Shown here: positions 60,834 through 64,000 of the stretch, one piece after another
Numbering within the stretch: position 1 is the first letter of the stretch
How the letters are laid out: each line of letters starts with the position of its first letter
NCBI GenBank assembly: GCA_029465975.1
Contig: CM055744.1
Span: 5,382,996-5,446,995, forward strand
Direction: 5' to 3'
DNA length: 64,000 nt
Origin: Dallia pectoralis
Taxonomy: Eukaryota > Chordata > Actinopteri > Esociformes > Umbridae
Translations under genes and position numbers: made by a program
The notes under the pieces: generated by a model
Database searches by the model: none
What the model was told of the DNA's origin: nothing
The model's input: only the letters and a program-made list of their open reading frames with translations

Positions 60834-61623
60834 TTAAAGCGTTTTTACATGGCTTACAATACTATCCACGAGCTGCGTGGCATTCGGAAAGGTGAGCCAG
60901 CCCTTTTTGAAAAAATCCAGGAGTCCATGGAAACCATCTGGCACGTGATGCCAGGTAACCTTCACTTCCAGGTCCTGCAGCCTCTTCCTGTACAATATCC
61001 CATCATCCCTCAGCACGTCATACTCACAGGTCACAATAAAAGCAGGCGGGGTCAGACGGAGAACAGCGTCGTCCCCCAGCAGCGGGGAAACCTCCGGGTT
61101 CAGACCGTCTTTGATCGTGTGGTACACTTCTCCGCTGTAGTCTGAGGGTGAGTGCACAACCGGGCTGAAGGACCGCAACCTGCACTCTGGAAGAAGGTGA
61201 TCCACAGAGAGCCACTTCTTGAAAGCTAGCCTCGTCTCAGCGTGGATGTGGTTCCCCTCTAGAACGTCCTGGCACACTGATGTATCCCCGTTGAGATACT
61301 GCAGGAAGTAGAATGCCACCCGGCCACGGAACAATATGGGCACAGCGTGATTCTGCTGGTATGAGGGCAGGTTGAAATCTGCCATCTGCAGAGCCGGGTA
61401 GATGAGGACCTGGGCACAGGGAGACAGCAGATGTCCGTTTTTTCTTCGAGCCAGACGTTGGCAGAGTGCAGCGGCCATGTTTGCGCCAGCACTATCACCC
61501 CCAACTGCTACCCTGCTCGGGTCCACTCCGAACTCTGCCTCCGCCACGGACAGGAAGTGACATGTTGCTGCGTCACAGTCGTCTAGCTGAATTGGGTATC
61601 GGTGTTCTGGGGCAAGACGGTAT
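60834..61623 (-). CDS. aadacl4: aadacl4-like exon 4 (catalytic core and C terminus)
   Basis: The exon follows the acceptor CGTCCTAG and encodes residues 161-422 from YRLAPEHRYPIQLDDC to SIVSHVKTL. It contains the nucleophile GVDPSRVAVGGDSAG, the acid EYDVLRDD and the histidine PDGFHG, and ends at TAA (60836-60834). The frame is open further upstream to 61664, but the ATG there lies in the intron. Confidence 0.93.
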
Positions 61624-63696
61624 CTAGGACGAGTGACAGGGAGGCAGAAGGAGCAACACGTCAAGTCTTTTCAGCCCGATGAAATATTCAACGTTAATCA
61701 GCTTCTGCTTTGGGTGAACATTTTGAGTCATTGCGTAACTTACCCAACAGATATCACCGTGGTTTCAGACTCCATGGCAACATGCCGGCAGATGTCATCT
61801 GCAGAATCTGATCATAACAAAAACAAAGAACAAGTTAGACATTTTAGTAAAGAAAAAACGAAATCTTTTATTTTCAGTTCGCAGGGCCTAATGGTAAAAT
61901 CAGAAAATAATCAAGACAGTAATTATGTGGTATATTACCCAAACTTCCCATCACCCATCCTCCTCCATGGAAATACACCAGGCCTCTTCTCAGGCCTTTT
62001 CTCAGGCCCAAGGAACCAGCCGTTGGCTCATAAACTCTGACGGGCACGCCAGAAAAGTTCAGGTTCTTTATACGTAGCCCAGCTGGAATTGGTCCGGTGT
62101 GGACTAGGAACCATCTTCTGAACCACCTGATGAACCTGATCTGATGACAAAGACCCAGTCGGTCCAGGATGCGGCCCTAATAGGTCACATGGGGGAGGGA
62201 CGTCACTCTTTATAAAGAGGAACATACGTTGAGGCAATGCACATGCTGTAAGTATTTCATTCATATGACACGGATTATATTAGAAATGTGCTCCATGGTT
62301 TTTATTCATTGCAACCGTAGCATTTTATTCTGTTCTAGTAGATTGCACCACGAGCTACAATAAATACAATTAGGTTCTGTGAATTTCAATAACATACAGA
62401 GGCTCTAAAATCTATTCACCCACCTTGGACTTTTCCACATTTCATTTTAAGAGTTTAATAAAGTTCTTGACAAACACCTATCAGGGGTGAGATTTTCTAA
62501 CATTTATTAGGCGTTGAATATGCCCTGCGGCACAGTATAGTCCATTATTAAGTTATGGAGAGAATATGAAACAATTGTGAATATGTCTAGAACAGCCCGT
62601 CCCCAAAGCTGAGGATCCAGACAAGACGGACACTAGTTAGGGAGACCACCAAGAGGCCTATGGGAACTGTAAAGGACGCACTACTTAACTGGGATACGCT
62701 GTGCGTACTGTTACTATAGCATATGTGCTTTCCTAAAGTGTCCCTCAATGGCAAATCAACCAACTGGCGTAACCAATTAATTCGTGAAACCTGAGTGGTA
62801 ATTGGTCAGCAACACATCAGTGGATATCCGATCGCTACAATGTCAAATGGATTCCTCTCTATTGAAATAAAACTTGCTGAAGTACTATAGAGAAGATGAA
62901 TCTTCCAGTAGCACAATGAGCCTTAACACACAAGAAAACAATGCTGGAGTTCGTCTTAAAAATAAAATGTCTATGACCTGGAGTGGCCCAGTCAAAACCT
63001 GGAACTCAAATTAATACAGAATAGGTAGTAAAAGATGTGCTTTTCACAAAAGTCGATAAGGCTTGTGAAATTTGGTGTTCAAGACTGATAATAATATCTA
63101 TGTTGATTTCATGTAACACAATTGAATGTGTAATGGTGCACAGGGGATGAATACTTTTATAAGGCACTCCTGATAACTCCATGACACTGTTAATGTTTAA
63201 CTAGTTGGTGGACATTGTATTGACACTTGCCAAGTATGTCCTTACACAAACATTGAAACACCAGATTGACCTTGACATTTATACTAACCTGTTCATTTTC
63301 ATTTGCACCACTAAAACGTCATAAGTAGTTAATGTGCCGATGTAGGACAAGCACATTCAAGAGTAAAGTTCCCCTTTAGTGTTAATGAAAAACACGTTTC
63401 ATTTTCAACAAGAAGTTCAAATGAGTAAGTTCAAATGTGACATTTCTACGGAGAAATTAACACGATTTGAAACGCAGTGAACACAATGATAACAGGCACT
63501 AACAAATCCACATACTCACCACAATCGCTATGCCAACATACAAGCCATGAACTACATGCAGTTTCCCTCGATTTGCAACCCCTTGAGGAATGTCTGAATA
63601 CATCAACTCAGAGTACACTAGACCCACTGCTAACAGGAGGAACGCAGCAAGCACTGCTGCAAAGCCAATTATTAAAATGGCAGTGCTGATGTCCAT
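60834..63696 (-). CDS. aadacl4: Arylacetamide deacetylase-like hydrolase (aadacl4-like), 4 exons
   Basis: Minus-strand join of 63696-63520, 62176-61939, 61807-61744 and 61623-60834 gives an uninterrupted 422-residue protein; all introns are GT-AG and phases agree (0, 1, 2). The N terminus (residues ~5-27) is a signal-anchor helix, placing the enzyme on the ER membrane with a lumenal catalytic domain. Hydrolase motifs are complete: oxyanion HGGGW at 129-133, nucleophile GDSAG with Ser204, Asp362 (EYDVLRDD) and His392 (DGFHG). YRLAPEHRYP (from 161) is typical of the hormone-sensitive-lipase/AADAC group. Length is near human AADACL4 (407). The enzyme should hydrolyse ester or acyl-ester substrates; the natural substrate is not known. 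AADAC or NCEH1 are alternative labels, but a location beside a 1p36-type gene block favours AADACL3/4. Confidence 0.85.
61744..61807 (-). CDS. aadacl4: aadacl4-like exon 3
   Basis: A 64-bp exon between ATGATCAG and GTAAGT. It encodes SADDICRHVAMESETTVISV plus split codons at each end, so it links the HGGGW exon to the catalytic exon. It enters in phase 1 and exits in phase 2. Confidence 0.9.
61939..62176 (-). CDS. aadacl4: aadacl4-like exon 2 (oxyanion-hole exon)
   Basis: The exon lies between CCTATTAG and GTAATA. It encodes GRILDRLGLCHQIRFIRWFR, then RIKNLNFSGVPVRVYEP and RGLVYFHGGGWVMGSL. HGGGW forms the oxyanion hole. GVPVRVYEP and LVYFHGGGW are in the positions conserved in AADAC enzymes. 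Confidence 0.9.
62177..63519 (-). other. First aadacl4-like intron (1.3 kb)
   Basis: No gene inside. 62570-62640 and 63135-63170 include short stretches resembling fish Tc1-family ends (CAAGACGGACACTAG; GGGGATGAATACTTTTATAAGGCAC), but nothing definite. Confidence 0.5.
63520..63696 (-). CDS. aadacl4: aadacl4-like exon 1 (signal anchor)
   Basis: Residues 1-59, starting MDISTAILIIGFAAVLAAFL, with a 20+ residue hydrophobic membrane anchor, then SDIPQGVANRGKLHVVHGLY. It ends in a GTGAGT donor. GKLHVVHGLYVGIAIV leads into exon 2 in phase 0, as in AADAC-family exon 1. There is no upstream in-frame Met before the intron-like sequence at 63710, so this start is preferred. Confidence 0.88.
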
Positions 63697-63710
63697 GGTG
63701 CTTCCAGTAT

Positions 63711-63955
63711 GATCCCAGGTAGGCTAAAGAAGAAAATCATTAGGTCTCACTATTTTATTCAGCTCCTTTGGTTTTCTTTGCCCCACCTACATCTTTGGGA
63801 GTACAATGTTTTGACCTTGATCTATCTAGATAACTTCCCCAGGTAGGCTACAGTAAGTCATTAAGTGTTGATACTTTATCCAACTGCTCGGCTGGCCCTC
63901 ACCCCGTCTACTTATTTATGCTACGTTCTGACCTGGTTTTATCTAGATAACCTTG
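63711..63955. repeat. Diverged ~125-bp tandem duplication upstream of aadacl4
   Basis: CCCAGGTAGGCTA..AAGTCATTA..ATACTTTATCCA occurs twice, starting at about 63714 and 63839. Both copies end in TATCTAGATAAC. The duplication lies directly upstream of exon 1, in the presumed promoter or 5' UTR. Confidence 0.75.
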
Positions 63956-64000
63956 GTTTTCCTGTAAAAATGAGCATTTCTTTGTATTCAATGCACTAGT

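Noticed and set aside
60834..61664. aadacl4 as a single-exon 276-aa gene
   Set aside because: Lacks the HGGGW motif; the sequence before YRLAPEH is intron ending in CGTCCTAG, and three upstream exons join in phase.

Overview
The window is vertebrate nuclear DNA, almost certainly from a teleost fish. Genes are split by GT-AG introns and the encoded proteins match vertebrate families. The intergenic and intronic DNA is full of Tc1-like transposons, a non-LTR retrotransposon family ending in GATTCTGA-type tails, and long minisatellites, as in many ray-finned fish. The dense Tc1 content would suit a pike- or salmonid-like lineage, but that is only a guess.

Layout. Positions 1-15148 hold no exon I can support and probably lie in a long upstream intron of igsf21. 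They contain a ~27-bp AT-rich minisatellite, a Tc1 relic broken up by telomere-like repeats, two LINE copies, several minisatellites, and a complete young LTR retroelement (8847-11924) with identical 384-bp LTRs, a CTCAC target duplication and an unusual repeat-built ORF. Six plus-strand exons of igsf21 follow (15149-15264, 22709-23207, 34178-34263, 38000-38192, 40525-40563, 41814-41890). They encode the protein from the second Ig-like domain to the C terminus; the first-domain and signal-peptide exons lie outside the window. The second intron of this set contains a hAT-type element (24948-26797) with an 8-bp target duplication. The single-exon kelch gene klhdc7a (48064-50454, +) comes next; IGSF21 and KLHDC7A are also neighbours on human 1p36. 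A ~10-kb gene-poor stretch with a solo LTR and a LINE tail leads to a complete four-exon minus-strand serine hydrolase of the arylacetamide-deacetylase family, most like aadacl4 (60834-63696).

The three genes do not form a pathway: igsf21 is a neuronal cell-surface Ig protein, klhdc7a a membrane-tethered kelch protein, and aadacl4 an ER-type esterase/lipase. Their grouping reflects conserved vertebrate synteny. The most unusual object is the LTR element at 8847-11924. Its main ORF starts inside the 5' LTR, no tRNA primer site is evident, and two thirds of the ORF is a 10-residue tandem repeat instead of gag-pol.
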